From Agelas oroides (taxonomy: Eukaryota > Porifera > Demospongiae > Agelasida > Agelasidae): a DNA stretch of 64,000 nucleotides. The DNA is taken from positions 6,277,920-6,341,919 of the forward strand of contig OX422189.1 of assembly GCA_949130485.1 (NCBI GenBank), written 5' to 3'. The translations under genes were made by a program, and so were the position numbers. Of this stretch, positions 53,620-64,000 are shown in pieces. Every line of letters starts with the position of its first letter. Within the stretch, counting starts at the first letter, position 1. The notes under the pieces were generated by a model, which was given only the letters and a program-made list of their open reading frames with translations, searched no databases and was not told where the DNA came from.

Positions 53620-54690
53620 AATTTGCACCAAACTGCTCCATCTACCTTATTTTTAGTCCCTCAGACGCCCTCTCCAAGGCTCCATCCACAGTCTGACCAC
53701 ATCATCAACACACAAAAAACAAGTGAAAATGGGACCACTTCAAAGAAAATTTGACACACCTACACTTTAAATATGGATCTGTCATGGGACCACTTCAAAG
53801 AAAATTTGGCACACCCCCACTGAAACCAACTAAAATTGAGCCCAGTTCCAGAAAGCTCGCCTCACTCCCTACAAACCTAGATGTGCTTTTTTCCCCACTC
53901 ACCTCCAAGCCAGGGAGTTATGTCCACAAACCTAATCCCTGCCACTTCCCCTAGACTGGAGTGAAGTTACAGACATTTCCACTAAGACAAAAAGGGGCGG
54001 GCCTACAGTCACCTTTCACCTTTGCTAGAGAACTGAGTGATGACAACAGTGAAGGTATCAGTATGCCGGTTGTCATGGTTGACTCCCTTTATTCCAAGAG
54101 GTAAAATGCTCGAAGCAAAGTCAAAGAGAAGGGCCATACACACAAGCATTGATTACTAGGGCCTATACTCGGTTTAACACTAACTGACTTTACCTGTCAG
54201 GACAATCACCTTGTTATAACAATCTCCTTTATATTGTTGACTACCATTGTCTATCTGCCTTGTCTGCATAATGGTATTTGTTAGGGGTTTAGTTTGGAGG
54301 TGAATTGTGTGTAGGTGTCGTTTTCTCCTTATGCTATATCAGGAAAAGAAGGTGTATCTAAGTGCTTCAATGCACGCCAAAACACGAAACATGGTTCATT
54401 TCAAGGAACTACACTTCAACACATTTTATGAGCCTTAATTGAAGTTCCATGTCCATGGCGGGAAGGGTTCAGGAGATACAGTCACACCAAACTTACCAAT
54501 GTCCACCAAAATCATGAAATATGCTTGATTCATGGGGGCACAGCTCACTCATGCCTCTCACAGCTCAATATCTGACTTGGATGTCACACTTAACCTTAAG
54601 ACAACTTCAATCTTTGCTGTGTTCAACGGTATGAGTTCCATGTCCAAAGGTTGCAGAATAATATGTGATTGCACAAAGTTAGGCCACTTT
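53620..54690. repeat. Dispersed repeat D, copy 3 (longest)
   Basis: Its first part matches 29970-30480 and its second part matches 41940-42580, so it joins the two partial copies into one element of at least 1 kb. An internal direct repeat ('gggaccacttcaaagaaaat') occurs at 53731 and 53780. Non-coding. Confidence 0.65.
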
Positions 54691-54716
54691 AAATAATTAA
54701 GCTTGATCACCCAAAA

Positions 54717-54930
54717 ACAAAGTTGTTATGTTAACAAAGTATTTGGTTACTACAATTACGTGACTATCCTTACCAAATTCTATGAATGCAGGGCTGGAAA
54801 AGGAGCTGATACTTGAGTAATTTTTACTAGCCTCCCACAAAATGTTTTACATTCTTTGAATTAGCATAGGAAAGACAGTCACGCAATTATAGTATCCAAA
54901 CAATTTGCTAAATTTACAATTTTGTTTTTA
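54717..54930. mobile_element. MITE family A, copy 4
   Basis: The ends ACAAAGTTGTTATGTTAACA and AATTTGCTAAATTTACAATT are outside the shared TTTGGTTACTACAATTACGT / GCAATTATAGTATCCAAA arms. It is inserted in the left end of an element like that at 42532. Confidence 0.78.
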
Positions 54931-55334
54931 TAGTGTAGTTTTTGGTCCTACATGTACCTTTCCTTCCTACACAATGCAGGCAGGCAGGTGATGAAGACTA
55001 TAGGACCACAAGAGTTCATACTGCTGGGACACTGCCATTGAGCACCAGCCATTCGCCTAGTGTTATTCCCAGACCCTCAGCAAGACCCCCCCCAGTAAGA
55101 AGCACAGGAAAAGTTTTTGGATTACTAGGCTTGTAAAATGCTGGAACTTCATTGTATTTTAGGTCAGAATACATCAATTTTACCATAAAGAAAATACATC
55201 AAGTTTGTACCATTGCAATGGTTGTAAATGAGGTGGTATCACAATGTATGCAAAACTGTTGTAAAAGAAATGCTTTGTTTACATCATTTATACTTCACTT
55301 ATACAACCTGTTTTGCTGCATAGTACACCAGTTA

Positions 55335-55460
55335 AGCCACACCTCTCCAGGAGCTCAGGCTGGCCCCTCCCCATACAACCACACCCATCAACTCCAGATT
55401 TGGCCCCTCCCTATGCAACCACACCCACCAACTCCAGATTTGGCCCCTCCCATCTGCTAT
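55335..55460. repeat. 44-bp tandem repeat, three copies
   Basis: Units of 'tggcccctccc(c/t)at(a/g)caacca' followed by 'cacccaccaactccagattt'. Confidence 0.8.
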
Positions 55461-55469
55461 GCATCCCAC

Positions 55470-56883
55470 TTGATGCATGTTTATTCATAACATTAAATGT
55501 AAAATAGACAAAGGGTGAAGGATATAGTACAACATTTTTGAGCACCGAGGATTTTCGAGGTAACAATCTGATTGGTTCATTGGCCAATAATCTTGTATGT
55601 ACTGGGCTTCCTGACCACAAGTACTTAGCTTTACTCATCACACCTTTACAGACCTATTTATGACAATTCCAATTTCAGAGCCACTTCAAAGGCTTATAAG
55701 CTTTAGTGAAATTCAATATAAACACTAGCCTACAATGGGAATATGTACTATGTTCACCAGACCTTTCTTTCTTGCATGCACATAGCATACAGAGGGTCTG
55801 TGAATGAGACTACTGTTCACCTAGCTCATCCAAGCCAGCACTTTTCAGGCATAAGGTCCGCTTGCAATGGCACAGATCTGTTCTCTGCTCCTATGTAGCA
55901 CTTCCAATCAAATCAGAAGGATCTGTGCAGGGCCGTACATAACTTTTTTTATCTGGGGGGGGGGAGCATTGTTATACTAAAGTACAGAACATGGCTGCCC
56001 TGCAGTCCTTCAACTCGATTTTGTTTCTTACATGCTATTTGCTTCAAGATGATACCAATACAACGTACCATCTTTCAGCCAATCTTCAGCAAAGTATGGC
56101 ATTCAAAGGTGGGTCAAAGGTCAATAATTTTTGTCGCAGCCTTGCACGAAATAAGCACAAGATATCAAAAAGTGTACTTACTGTTATGTAGAGCGCAAGG
56201 CGAGGATTGCAAAGATGTGCAGATTTGTCTCCCAGTTTTGACCCAATTTAGTTTGAAATGTGTCACATATAGTTCCAATCAAGCCTGCCCTGGTCTGATT
56301 TCGTCCGCTACAGCCCTTATTGAGTGGTTTTTGTGCCGTTTTTGAGAGCAGTTTGCAGCACTAAAGCTAAAACATGCTGTTTGGTTTGCTGCTGCAATCG
56401 GAAATGTGCAGTTTTCACGGCATGGAAGGTGGGGTCACAGACAATGTAGGAGGGATTTTCTATCCTAAGAACAAAATCGTTCCAAGCATTGATCTTGGCA
56501 AACTTGGATGCTACGAGCATTCACTTGTTGAAATCCCCATGAACTTTACCTCAGAATGGAATGTAATTTTTTCAAGTGAATCTTATATAGAGCTTTTCCC
56601 ACCCACCGCTCACCCCTGGAGCCTGGCTTCCTTGTAGCTACAGGCTTGTATGTGTGACTCACACCTGCTTTATAGACTCAAAGGTGTTAACATCAGAATC
56701 CTGCGAGTTAATATGCTTTGTTGGTGTGAAGTGTCAAAGTGTCCTTTCCTGATATGTTTAAATGTTCAAACTCACCTCGGCTCTGCCTCAGTAGCGCTTC
56801 ATCCATTTAATTCCTCAAAGAATTTGTTCCAAGTGTCTTACCTATACTTAGAACTCAGTGTGGTAAAGTTATCTACATGAGGT
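55470..56883. other. Spacer with no recognised gene
   Basis: A 'cagggccgtac' end with a G-run at 55928-55970 looks like an hAT-type terminus with no partner found. Open frames on both strands at 55990-56640 overlap and have no known motif. Confidence 0.35.
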
Positions 56884-57490
56884 CAGTGGCGGATCTAGAA
56901 ATTTAGAAAGGGGGGTTGAGTCACCGGCGCGCGAAGCGCGCCGGAAATTTTTGGGGTTGCCACGCCCACTTTCGGTCACGTAAACGCATTCTTACAATAA
57001 AATAAAATATAGCTGGAAGGCCGAACCGAGGGGTCCGTCACAAAAGAAATCTCGTACACTGTCCGACGGTGTTGTTTTAGTTAACTATAACTTTAACTAA
57101 ATACATTTCAGTATGGCCTTTTTAAAATTTAGTTAACCAAAACTACAACTAGCTAAATCCAGAAATCCACTGTGAAATCCAGAAATCCACTCTGAAATCC
57201 GAAATCCACGTCAAATCCAGTGGATTTCGAAATCTCGTACGCCGAGGCGCGCCGTGGCGGACCCCTCGGGCCGAACTGAATGTCTCGAAGCAACTCTAGG
57301 CCTAGTCAAACGTCTGGAGATCAGTAAGGAACTGATATGTGAGTGTGTAGCTGTGCCTGGTTGTTGTTGCTGCATGCCACTGCTGCATAATCACTTGATG
57401 GACTCGTGCAGTTATGTACGCAAAATACATTACTAGCCGCCAAAGGGGGGTGCATTTGCACCCCCCTTACCCCCCCTAAATCCGCCACTG
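56884..57490. mobile_element. 607-bp MITE (CAGTGGCGGAT ends) with 5-bp target duplication
   Basis: The ends CAGTGGCGGATCTAG and CTAAATCCGCCACTG are inverted and flanked by GAGGT (56879-56883, 57491-57495). The interior has 'ccactttcggtcacgtaaacg' and four 'gaaatccac' units. The right 200 bp recur in inverse at 62645-62865. Five-base duplications occur in a subset of hAT-like elements (hAT5), as I recall. Confidence 0.8.
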
Positions 57491-59120
57491 GAGGTTATTA
57501 CATAAGCTAGGCCAAGCCATGCAATAACAACGAGAGTCATACATGAACTTACCTTGTCTTGTGGCTCATTAGCTGTAACTAGGCAACCCTCCTTAGCAAC
57601 CATCTCCAATGCAGCAAAAGCATGATTGGTTGTTGCGAATGCAGCACGGTTATGTAGAAGTTATCCAATAAACTGAGTGGCTGCCAGCTTCCTCTTGAAG
57701 ACACCTTTCAGCTCTTAGATGTTTGGGTCAGGCTTGATTTCTCTTCAGTCTATTGTGCCAGCCTTCTAGGTGACTTAGTATCATTGTGTAAGTCATCGTA
57801 AGTGTAATAGTTTCAAAGTGGTAGTTGCTGTTATCTTATCTATGAGTCAAAGTAGGTCTTGAAGATTGTTCATCTCCTCTCGCAAACATCATCCCATGTA
57901 CCACACACAATATGTACTGAAAGTGAGCTTGATATTGATCAAAACTTCATGTTTGTAGAGCAGCCTGACAGGTTGTGAAATAACTTAAATATACTATTTT
58001 GTCAAAATATGAACTTTTAGAGGAGTTGACATTTTGGGAGTTGACATTTTGGGAGTTGAAATTCTGGGAGTTGACATTTTGCAAGTTCCTGCAGCAGTGG
58101 TTAATTAATGGTCATGCGATTCAGATACAAAAGTACGAAGGCTAGTACAATTCATAGTTCGATGCAGGTAGGTTGTCAGCAGTTACAGGAGTAAAGTAAA
58201 CTTGTGGTTTACCTGGTCAACCAATGGCTTCATATGCTACAAAGACTGAGTCACGTTTTATGGTTTCTTCAAAAGACTTTAACCAACCACAGATACACGC
58301 TGTCCGGTTCCTTCTGACAACCTATATACCCACAAAGAGCAGTAGTACAACAGCTAATTGGTGTGCTGCAATGGTGGTGTGATGTGAAGAATGTGGAAGA
58401 TAATTCCCAGGTACTATATACAGCTTCTGCTAGACCTAGCAAGTGTCATAGGACGACAGAAGTCACGTTGAAATTGCTACCGATGATGAATTGTTACAAA
58501 GAAAGACTACAGTGCATGTACCACCGACCAAAAACAAACAAACAAAAAAAATAAACTTTGTGGGCTGTAAACAACATCAGTCGGTGGCTAAACACGTGAA
58601 AGGCATCAGTATATACTGGAAATAGGAAACTCTCATGGGTAAATTTTTCCAGCATTAATCTGTACAAATGGCTGTGTTATTATGTGGGAGAGAAGCTATT
58701 TTGTTGTCATGAAAGTTATTTCGATGCTTGCACAAACAAGCACAACAATGTGCATATTGCGAATTTGCCCCTCAGGTAACTTTGCGGAAGGAGTAAATAG
58801 AGGGTTATTGTACTAACCTGCAGTTTCACTAAGTTTCGCGTCAGCCAAAAAGAACTAAGGCGTACAACAGAGTTCTATGGTGGAGGATGGTGTATCAAAA
58901 GTTTGCTTTGGAGGAAAGCTACCGCAAGATGGGATACTAGAAAACACGGAGTAACAGAACAGCGGAACGACGGAACGGAATAAGAATGCGCATGCGTAGA
59001 GTACTCCTCGCGCACATGTCAAGCTACACCCCTTCACTGAACTTCAGTCTGCGGTGGGTACTTAATAAGAAGCAGGCGCACAGCGTTGCGCATATTTTAA
59101 CCCGGAATGCCCTTATTCAG
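57491..59120. other. Spacer with no recognised gene
   Basis: Four 18-bp units of 'gggagttgacattttg' lie at 58026-58085. Otherwise AT-rich with no recognised feature. Confidence 0.4.
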
Positions 59121-59466
59121 CAGGGTTTCATACAGAGGGGGGGCCCTGGAATTTCCCCCCCCCAGCCACAATTCCCCCCCCTCCCCCCCCCCCCCCAGAA
59201 ATCCTGAAATTGAGTGTGGTTATTATATTAGCTATTAATTACATGTTACTGAACATAAGTATGTGTCATCAAAATGTTGTTTGGAAATTTTGTCCCAGAC
59301 TGCGTCAGAAGCAATCTGAGAGGATGTAAATTCAAAACTTTTCCTGGGGGGGCATGCCCCCAGACCCCCCTAGTAGGAATGCACGCATTTCACACACTAC
59401 TATCATCCTGCTACCATCCTCTTCCCCCCCCCCCCCTTCCAACTCAAAATCCTGCATGAAACCCTG
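59121..59466. mobile_element. 346-bp hAT-like MITE with 5-bp target duplication
   Basis: The ends CAGGGTTTCATACAGAGG and CTGCATGAAACCCTG are inverted and flanked by TTCAG (59116-59120, 59467-59471). The interior has poly-C tracts and the family motif TGGGGGGGCATGCCCCCAGA. This small, well-bounded copy shows that the GCATGC motif is subterminal. Confidence 0.82.
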
Positions 59467-59471
59467 TTCAG

Positions 59472-61020
59472 TACTCACCAGAGTTGTGCGTGGACTCATC
59501 CACTTTTTTGTCCTAAGTTCAAAAAGCTGAGCGCGCCCAAGAACAAGGCTAAATGCATGCAAGTGTATGCTGGAGAATTGGTCATCTCTGGGATCTGACA
59601 ATGGGGGAGGTTGAAGTAACCACAGCTGCCAAACGCTGTTAAAACATGTTAGCTAAAATTTGAGCATGCAATAAATTGGTAACTAAATATTTTACATAAA
59701 CATGTAAATGTAAATTACACATGCTGTATAAGATTTGAGCTATTTCAGATGCATTACTCTCAGTCAGCCACACAACATGAGGTATACACAAAAATATAAT
59801 CTGAAGGAGCAACTCAGGCTTGCCTTTATCATAGACAAGGACTGATGTTTGCTCATCAGTAGGGAAAAAGCATTAAAAGTGACAAGCAACACCTTAGACT
59901 CATACAATACCATTACCACAGTTGGGGGTTTAATCACATTCCTGTGGCAAATGGTTGTGTGTTACTAAAGATTTCAAGTTGTTGTATGCACACTAAGGTA
60001 AACATGTCCCCTAGCGTTGTTAGATATCAGTATATTTGTAGACAAACTGGTCTAAGTGCACTTCACTCTTGTTTCTGTGGTAACAGGTGGGTATTATTTT
60101 CTGTTCCATATACACCAGAAGTTGTAAAATGATGTTTCCTATAATCTATCTTGTTTACAGTGTAAACTACTTTTACATGTTTACTAATAACATACCTTGT
60201 TTACAGTGAAAACTACCATGTGTGTTTACTAATAACAACAAGGACCAATCAGAGTGGAGAATATAACAGATACACCACAGTAGACAGCGATTTATGGCCA
60301 TAAACAACCCTCGCCCTCTGCCTGCGCCCTGGGGCTCGGGTGGTTTATGGACCATAAATCCCTGTCTACTGTGGTTTATCTATTACCATTGTTGAGTATG
60401 ATAACAGTGAACAACATCTCACAAATCTGCTCTTGATTAAGTACCGATTGTGTCACCAACATGGAAGATAGAAAACAAATGCTGATCTGTGGGATCAACA
60501 TGCAGTACATGGCATTGCCATTGTCTGTAAAAACTTGCTTATGGTGATCAGACTGTAGTTTGACTCTTCAGTGTAAAAGGCAGATTGAGTGTGAGCGAGA
60601 GAAGGGTCTGGTGAGTAACTTGACCTCAGCACAAATCCACGGCTACATTCTGCGAACAGTGTTGATGAGGACAGAATGCTGTGTCAGCCAACCAGAATTT
60701 GAATTGTAAAGGCTTGTCCCAAATATATTTGCCACTCAGACAGTGTTTCAGATACATGCAGCTCTGCAAAAACAAGCTGGTTGTTTTAACCATGGAGTGG
60801 TTACCTTGGTTGCATACAAGCTGGAGAGACAGTGGTTACGAGAGGTTTACTTTGGTATGGAAGACTAATTGCACAAGGTAACCTGAGGGGCAGCTGCATG
60901 CCCAGTTCATCTTACAACAAACAACCTTTGAAGGAAGCATTACAAATGCACTTCAAAGTTGAGTAAGGAACTTCCATGCTCTTACCGGTCATAGCCACCA
61001 AGTATGATGTGGTCGGGTTA
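59472..61020. other. Spacer with foldback, no recognised gene
   Basis: A foldback at 60274-60375 and direct repeats of 'cttgtttacagtg(t/a)aaacta' at about 60149 and 60197 are the only structures seen. Confidence 0.4.
60274..60375. repeat. Foldback, GATTTATGGCCATAAACAAC arms
   Basis: ACCACAGTAGACAG then GATTTATGGCCATAAACAAC, inverted at the right (gtggtttatggaccataaat, cctgtctactgtggt). The GC-rich loop holds 'gccctctgcctgcgccc'. Related in design to 24550-24633. Confidence 0.8.
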
Positions 61021-61078
61021 CCACAGTGAAAACCCTCTATAGCAGACAGCATTGGGAACCAACAATTTGTCCCTTATA

Positions 61079-61714
61079 CAGTGTTCCCAGACTCCAACGC
61101 CATGAATTCCCTATGAAGGTCAATAATTAACCCTAAATTTCCTTGATACTCTCATTTGGATTCCCTAGATTTTCTCTGATCCAACATGCATGTTACTTGA
61201 GCACAAAAATTGAAAAATGATACACTTCAAGCATCCTCAATTTCAGAGCTGTCACTGACACTGTCGTACATTGCAGAAGTAAGGGATGAACACATACAAA
61301 TCTCTGGCCTAAAATTTACGCAGTTAGTGGCTAGGCCACTGCGAGTCATTAGAAGAGAATCCAATGTGGATGTTTTAAGTTTGTTCCGTTGCTTAGTTTT
61401 GATAAGAGTAACTTGGGAAAAAATTCTCTCAACATCTGCATTCGAATGTAGCTCTGAGCACAGCTTACCGATATCATGTCATTGTTAACCCTTTATTAAC
61501 AAGGACATAATTATTAGACAATCTCGCTGCTTCGAAGTGAGACCCGCTCTCATTTTTACACAATTTTCCAATGGATGACTGTAATTCCCTAGATAATGGC
61601 ATGTTATCCCTAATGCCTCGGTACAATTCCCTAGATTTTGCCATTTAGAAAAATCTTTCCCTAGTCCCTAGACTACTATCAAATTCCGGATATTTCCTAA
61701 GTCTGGGAACACTG
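61079..61714. mobile_element. 636-bp hAT element with transposase tail
   Basis: The ends CAGTGTTCCCAGACT and AGTCTGGGAACACTG are flanked by CCCTTATA at 61071-61078. On the right CCCTTA is followed by the later insertion and then TTATA; undoing that insertion gives CCCTTATA again. The minus strand at 61220-61480 encodes an hAT C-terminus. Confidence 0.85.
61220..61480 (-). pseudogene. hAT transposase C-terminal relic
   Basis: The minus-strand frame reads LCSELHSNADVERIFSQVTL then IKTKQRNKLKTSTLDSLL. This is the hAT dimerisation motif: Asn-Ala-x-Val-Glu-Arg-(I/V)-Phe-Ser, then Lys-x-(R/K)-Asn-(R/K)-Leu, then Leu-x-x-Leu-Leu. It is followed by an acidic tail. The rest of the transposase is absent, so the element cannot move by itself. 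The plus-strand frame over the same bases is a shadow. Confidence 0.82.
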
Positions 61715-61720
61715 CCCTTA

Positions 61721-62064
61721 GGCCAGACCAAATTGATTTTCTGTTTCACGGATCTGGCGGGTCAGCATTCTGAATGCGCCATAAAAAAAATATTAATTGC
61801 GTGGGCGACGGAGTCGCACGCGGATATAGTGCAGACAAGCGTGCACTAATTTGAATAACCACAAGGCCTCGCTAGTCTCCTGTCAAAGAACGCACTGTGC
61901 ACTCTAACTCCATGGCATCTGCGTCTTCTAGTCCGCGTCTAGTATATTTTCTATGCATTGATGTGAGGTCAAAGGTTGGATAATTAATTTTTTAATCACC
62001 TACCTGCCTGGTCACTACTTGGAAGGAAAAAATCCGTGAAACAGAAAATCAATTTGGTCTGGCC
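61721..62064. mobile_element. 344-bp PIF/Harbinger-like MITE with TTA duplication
   Basis: Perfect 33-bp inverted ends (GGCCAGACCAAATTGATTTT, continuing CTGTTTCACGGAT), flanked by TTA at 61718-61720 and 62065-62067. Three-base T-W-A duplications and GGC-type ends fit the PIF/Harbinger group. Non-coding. Confidence 0.85.
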
Positions 62065-62100
62065 TTATAGCGAGATGTCCCTAAATGCATGATGTTCAAA

Positions 62101-62640
62101 TCTGATTGGTCCGTTCTAAATTAAGCACATGACTTCCTGCATGCCAACCCGTATACTACTCGCTTACGATGGCATTCTGCGATACCGTAGATGATATACC
62201 CTATCTATGACGATACTGACAGAGTACGTCACGTCAAGTTGAATCATGCAGCTGCAGTCAGCGTAGAGCGCCCAGCCTATCTCTCTCCGGGCTGCGCTTC
62301 GTTAGGCTTTCCTGCCTATGCTCGGCTGTCTCTGCCGCACGTCGAGCCCGTTCTCTCCAGCGTTGTAGCCTGTCTTCCTTATCTTGCGATGGTTTTGATG
62401 CTCTTCTGGTTCACTACAAATAGCAAAACAACTCTAACCCGGGGAATTATGAATAAACTGAACTATAAACTAGGTCCGCACGTGTTTTTAGATCACGCAC
62501 CTACTCAGTACAGTTGTGTAGAAAGGCTAATGCAGCTTACCGAACGCAGTAGGCGGCAGAGATTTTGCTCCATAGCTGATGCGTGGCGACTTCCCTCTAC
62601 TATTTCCAAAGATGCCTCAAGTCTTGAAGGACCGTATGCA
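62101..62640. other. Spacer; long open frame of doubtful status
   Basis: A plus-strand frame from 62191 stays open to 62811 (206 codons), but its last third lies inside a transposon end with a poly-G run, and the peptide has no known motif. I do not call it a gene. Confidence 0.35.
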
Positions 62641-62865
62641 GTGGCGGAATTAGGGGGGGGGGGGGGGGGGTGCAAATGCACCCCACTTTGGCGGCTAGTA
62701 GTGTATTTTTGCGTACATAACTGTACGAGTCCATCAAATGATTATGCAGCAGTGGCATGCAGCAACAACAACCAGGCACAGTTACACACTCACGTATCAG
62801 TTCCTTACTGATCTCCAGACGTTTGACTAGGCCTAGAGTTGCTTCGAGATATTCAGTTCGATTGT
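62641..62865. mobile_element. Truncated copy of the CAGTGGCGGA MITE
   Basis: CAGTGGCGGAATTAGGGGGG at the left. Then the inverse of about 57285-57480, including 'ttggcggctagtagtgta' and 'gatctccagacgtttgacta'. No second end is seen. Confidence 0.75.
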
Positions 62866-62974
62866 AGCCTCTGCGGTGCGATGCGGAGCAACGCCTTTTA
62901 AATTCTGCGAGCGTTTAAAGGCTTCAAACACATGCAATGACTAGATTTGGCAGTAGGTCGTCCAACTCTTGCTA

Positions 62975-64000
62975 TTTCACCTCAAAACGGCACCAGAAAC
63001 GATCTCAGAAGGTGCATAATATCAAGAAGCTATGGGCATGAAGAGTTTAAAAATGTAAACGTATTCTCGGTACAAAAGGCGCACAAAGCTGTACGGGCCG
63101 GCCAATATCTCCGTCCCATGCAGCGCCGTATAGTGCCTTCAATGGAAATTCGCGTACATTCGCGACTAATCCTAGCTCGGTACAAAGGTTGCACTAATGC
63201 AAGGTGCATATTATCAAGAAGCTATGGGCATGAAGAGTTTAAAAATGTAAACCCTTTCTCGGTACAAAAGGAGCACAAAGCTGTACGGGCCGACCAATAT
63301 CTCCGTCCCATGCAGCGCCGTATAGCGCCTTCAATGGAAATTCGCGTACATTCGCGACTAATCCCAGCTCGGTACAAAGGTTGCACTAATGCAGGGTGCA
63401 TATTATCAAGAAGCTATGGGCATGAAGAGTTTAAAAATGTAAACCCTTTCTCGGTGCAAAAGGCGCACAAAGCTGTACGGGCCGGCCAATATCTCCGTCC
63501 CATGCAGCGCCGTATAGTGCCTTCAATGGAAATTCAGGTACATTCGCGACTAATCCTAACTCGGTACAAAGGTTGCACTAATGCAAAGTGCATGTTATCA
63601 AGAAGCTATGGGCATGAAGAGTTCTAAAATGTAAACCCTTTCTCGGTGCAAAAGGCGCACAAAGCTGTAAGGGCCGGCCAATATCTCTGTCCCATGCAGC
63701 GAAGTATAGTGCCTTCAATGGAAATTCGCGTACATTCGCGACTAATCCTAGCTCGGAACAAAGGTTGCACTAATGCAAGGTGCATATTATCAAGAAGCTA
63801 TGGGCATGAAGAGTTTGAAAATATAAACCCTTTCTCGGTGCAAAAGGCGCACAAAACTGTACGGGCCAGCCAATATCTCCATTCCCTGTAGCGCCGTATA
63901 GTGCCGTCAATGGAAATTCGCGTACATTCGCGACTAATCCTAGCTCGGTACAAAGGTTGCACTGATGTAAGGTGCATATTATCAAGAAGCTATGGGCATG
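62975..64000. repeat. 192-bp satellite array, running off the window
   Basis: 'atcaagaagctatgggcatg' begins at 63021, 63213, 63405, 63597, 63789 and 63981, an exact 192-bp period. Other unit marks are 'ctgtacgggccggccaatat', 'ccatgcagcgccgtatagtg' and 'aattcgcgtacattcgcgac'. Copies are roughly 95 percent alike. Since 192 is 64 codons, an open frame persists over several units with a Lys/Arg-rich repetitive peptide. I treat that as likely incidental. Confidence 0.95.

Larger units (their letters stand above)
61023..62100. mobile_element. Three-layer nested insertion: pogo-like > hAT-like > Harbinger-like
   Basis: The outermost sequence is pogo-like (CAGTGAAAACCCTCTATAGC at about 61025). It reads ...tttgtCCCTTATA up to 61078 and continues ...TTATAGCGAGATGTCCC from 62065. 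Into it went an hAT element (61079-61714), and into that element's right target duplication went a Harbinger-like MITE (61721-62064). The outer element's right end was not found. Confidence 0.75.

Noticed and set aside
62191-62811. 206-codon frame as a gene
   Set aside because: Its end lies in a transposon terminus with a poly-G run and the rest has no family resemblance.
62947-63627. 226-codon repetitive protein
   Set aside because: A satellite with a period of 64 codons gives such a frame without selection; a stop breaks the next unit.
1-64000. CRISPR array, phage or bacterial operon
   Set aside because: Direct repeats here are contiguous minisatellites without unique spacers, and genes are split by spliceosomal introns.

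Overview
The window looks like nuclear DNA of an animal, most likely an early-branching marine invertebrate; a sponge is my best guess, by inference. The genes are split by GT-AG introns with short exons. One is animal-type asparagine synthetase and one carries a Death-domain exon. About 80 percent of the sequence is introns and spacer packed with small DNA transposons, foldback elements and minisatellites. I see no operons, CRISPR arrays, rRNA or intact tRNA genes.

Layout. (1) 18-1354, plus strand: the last three exons of a coiled-coil protein. (2) About 2100-2637, minus: a candidate first exon beside a frameshifted Cys-rich (CxC, KDZ-transposon-like) relic. (3) 4414-7338, minus: three spliced exons of a protein with an N-terminal helical region and six propeller-like repeats. 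A stop-containing retroelement-like reading frame lies just upstream on the other strand. (4) 11802-12109, minus: terminal Death-domain exon. (5) 12853-13038, plus: an orphan exon-like reading frame. (6) 16840-28196, plus: a complete 11-exon, 366-residue zinc-dependent medium-chain dehydrogenase, closest by motif recall to bacterial erythritol/L-threitol dehydrogenase. (7) 29707-49355, minus: asparagine synthetase in three coding exons. It converges on the dehydrogenase, and its first coding intron is 17.1 kb with a GC donor. That intron holds two hAT transposase relics, a RecQ-helicase-like fragment, a piggyBac-like element with a 322-bp palindrome, and several minisatellites. (8) 49356-64000: no host gene recognised. 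This part holds a Tc1/IS630-type transposase relic, tRNA-like elements, hAT- and Harbinger-like elements nested in one another, and a 192-bp satellite running off the window end.

The genes show no shared pathway. The two complete enzymes (a polyol dehydrogenase and an amidotransferase) are simply neighbours. The best-supported unusual points are the GC-AG splice of the giant synthetase intron, the bacterial-like dehydrogenase family in an intron-rich setting, and several transposon insertions whose target-site duplications can be read base by base. The nest at 61.0-62.1 kb is the clearest.
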